The notes under the pieces: generated by a model | Told to the model about the DNA's origin: nothing | Databases searched by the model: none | Seen by the model: the letters and a program-made list of their open reading frames with translations, nothing else | In this document: in pieces, positions 63,025 to 64,000 of the stretch | Numbering within the stretch: the first letter of the stretch is position 1 | How the letters are laid out: every line of letters begins with the position of its first letter | From: Paludibacter sp. | Lineage (GTDB): Bacteria; Bacteroidota; Bacteroidia; Bacteroidales; Paludibacteraceae | Length of the DNA: 64,000 nucleotides | NCBI RefSeq assembly: GCF_009712605.1 | Contig: NZ_WASO01000015.1 | Span: 434,001 to 498,000 of the forward strand | Direction of reading: 5' to 3' | Translations under genes and position numbers: made by a program

Positions 63025-64000
63025 ATGAGTTCACGCAGAGATTTTTTACGTTCGGGAGGCCTTGCATTGGCAGGTTTGGCTATGAGCCGTTCCCTTTTTG
63101 CCGGAACAATGTCATCAAAAGATGCTGCCGGACTAACCTATGTGAGCAAACGTCCGGAGCTTGCTAAACGTAACTTTACCTCCAAAGCCGTGGAAGAGGA
63201 GATTGCGAAGATAAAACCTCAGATCAAAAATCCGAAACTGGCATGGATGTTCGAGAATTGCTATCCCAACACGCTCGATACAACGGTGGAATTTGCCATG
63301 AAAAACGGCAAACCCGATACTTTTGTCATCACCGGCGATATTCATGCCATGTGGTTGCGCGACTCGTCGGCACAGGTATTTCCTTATTTGCCACTGGCAT
63401 CCAAAGACAGCCAACTGAGCCTGATGATTGAAGGAATTATCCGTCGTCAGAGCTTTTGCATCAACCTTGATCCGTATGCCAATGCCTTCAATAAAGAGGC
63501 AACCGGCAGCGAATGGGACAAAGACCATACCAAGATGATTCCCGAATTGCACGAGCGCAAGTGGGAAATCGATTCACTTTGCTATACCGTTCGTCTGGCA
63601 TATTATTACTGGAAACAGACCGGCAATACGGCTATGTTTGATACCGACTGGCGCAATGCCGTTAAACGCATCTACGAAACATTTGTAGAACAACAGCGTA
63701 AAAACGGAACGATGGATACGCCCTACTCGTTTACCCGCGACACCGATAAACAGAGCGATACGGTACTCAACAAAGGCTTCGGCAGTCCGATAAAACCGGT
63801 CGGGCTGATTTGCTCTTCCTTCCGTCCGTCGGACGACTCAACGCTCTTTAGTTTCCTGATTCCGTCCAACCTGTTTGCCGTTGAATCGTTGAATCAGTTG
63901 GCCGAAATTTCGACAAAAGTAACCGGTGATCTGACCTTTGCAGCCAAATGTTCGGCACTTGCAAAAGAAGTGCTGGCGGCAGTCGATAAATATGGAGTTG
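63025..64000 (+). CDS. Exo-alpha-1,6-mannosidase, GH125 (cut by right edge)
   Basis: The first 325 codons of a GH125 enzyme are visible and the frame remains open to the end of the window. The N-terminus is a twin-arginine signal (SRRDFLRSGGLALAGLAMSR). Family blocks are NTLDTTVEFAMKNGKPDTFV, TGDIHAMWLRDSSAQVFPYL, ERKWEIDSLCYTVRLAYYYW, TPYSFTRDTDKQSDTVLNKG and VGLICSSFRPSDDSTLFSFL, which are typical of this (alpha/alpha)6-barrel family. GH125 removes terminal alpha-1,6-mannose and works together with GH92 on N-glycans. About 100-150 C-terminal residues should lie beyond the edge. Confidence 0.93.
   Translation, partial: MSSRRDFLRSGGLALAGLAMSRSLFAGTMSSKDAAGLTYVSKRPELAKRNFTSKAVEEEIAKIKPQIKNPKLAWMFENCYPNTLDTTVEFAMKNGKPDTFVITGDIHAMWLRDSSAQVFPYLPLASKDSQLSLMIEGIIRRQSFCINLDPYANAFNKEATGSEWDKDHTKMIPELHERKWEIDSLCYTVRLAYYYWKQTGNTAMFDTDWRNAVKRIYETFVEQQRKNGTMDTPYSFTRDTDKQSDTVLNKGFGSPIKPVGLICSSFRPSDDSTLFSFLIPSNLFAVESLNQLAEISTKVTGDLTFAAKCSALAKEVLAAVDKYGV

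Noticed and set aside
1-64000. CRISPR arrays, tRNA/rRNA genes, transposases, phage genes or toxin-antitoxin pairs
   Set aside because: No regularly spaced repeats, cloverleaf-like segments or matching protein families were seen in any gap or frame.

Overview
The window comes from a Bacteroidota chromosome, most probably the order Bacteroidales. The evidence is three SusC/SusD-type outer-membrane pairs, DUF5723 and DUF5018 family proteins, an ECF sigma/FecR pair of the Bacteroides kind, promoter boxes of the TAnnTTTG type with an upstream TTTG/TTG, and many secreted glycoside hydrolases. A free-living or fermentative member (for example the Paludibacter/Dysgonomonas side) is plausible, but the sequence does not fix the genus.

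Region 1 (1-12.4 kb) is general chromosome. A leftward operon of five exported or membrane proteins (about 3731 down to beyond base 1) is divergent from xth (exonuclease III) and guaD (guanine deaminase). Next comes a complete MarR - EmrA - EmrB - TolC drug-efflux operon (5694-10375), then a leftward pair, yaaA and a geranylgeranyl-reductase-type flavoprotein.

Region 2 (12.9-40.2 kb) is a large polysaccharide-utilisation locus (PUL), all on the + strand. Its first half holds an AGE-family epimerase, a DUF4434 protein, a sugar-porter permease, SusC, SusD, a DUF5018 surface lipoprotein, a family-10-like lipoprotein, a GH89 alpha-N-acetylglucosaminidase, a GH16 enzyme, a membrane acetyltransferase resembling human HGSNAT and a secreted metallophosphoesterase. 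Its second half holds a GH2 enzyme, an exported FAD oxidoreductase, a second DUF4434 protein, an exported ADP-ribosylglycohydrolase-fold protein and a second HGSNAT-like membrane protein. cutC closes the region on the minus strand. The most notable point is that GH89 (NAGLU) and an HGSNAT-like acetyltransferase sit in one operon. In the lysosome these two enzymes act in sequence on alpha-linked glucosamine: transmembrane N-acetylation, then hydrolysis. No sulfatase or polysaccharide lyase is present, so heparan sulfate itself is an unlikely substrate.

Region 3 (41.2-60.3 kb) is a second PUL with its own ECF sigma factor and FecR anti-sigma, two tandem paralogous SusC/SusD pairs (only the second SusC has an STN signalling domain), two different GH29 fucosidases flanking a beta-propeller protein, and a GH35 beta-galactosidase. 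Region 4 (60.7-64.0 kb) appears to be a new transcription unit with a GH92 and a GH125 alpha-mannosidase (cut by the right edge). Together regions 3 and 4 carry the exo-activities expected for fucosylated, galactosylated, mannose-containing glycans such as complex N-glycans.

Between GH35 and GH92 lies a dense set of nested inverted repeats (60339-60580) that looks like a multibranched structured RNA or a repeat element ending in a terminator. No tRNA, rRNA, CRISPR array, transposase or phage gene was seen.
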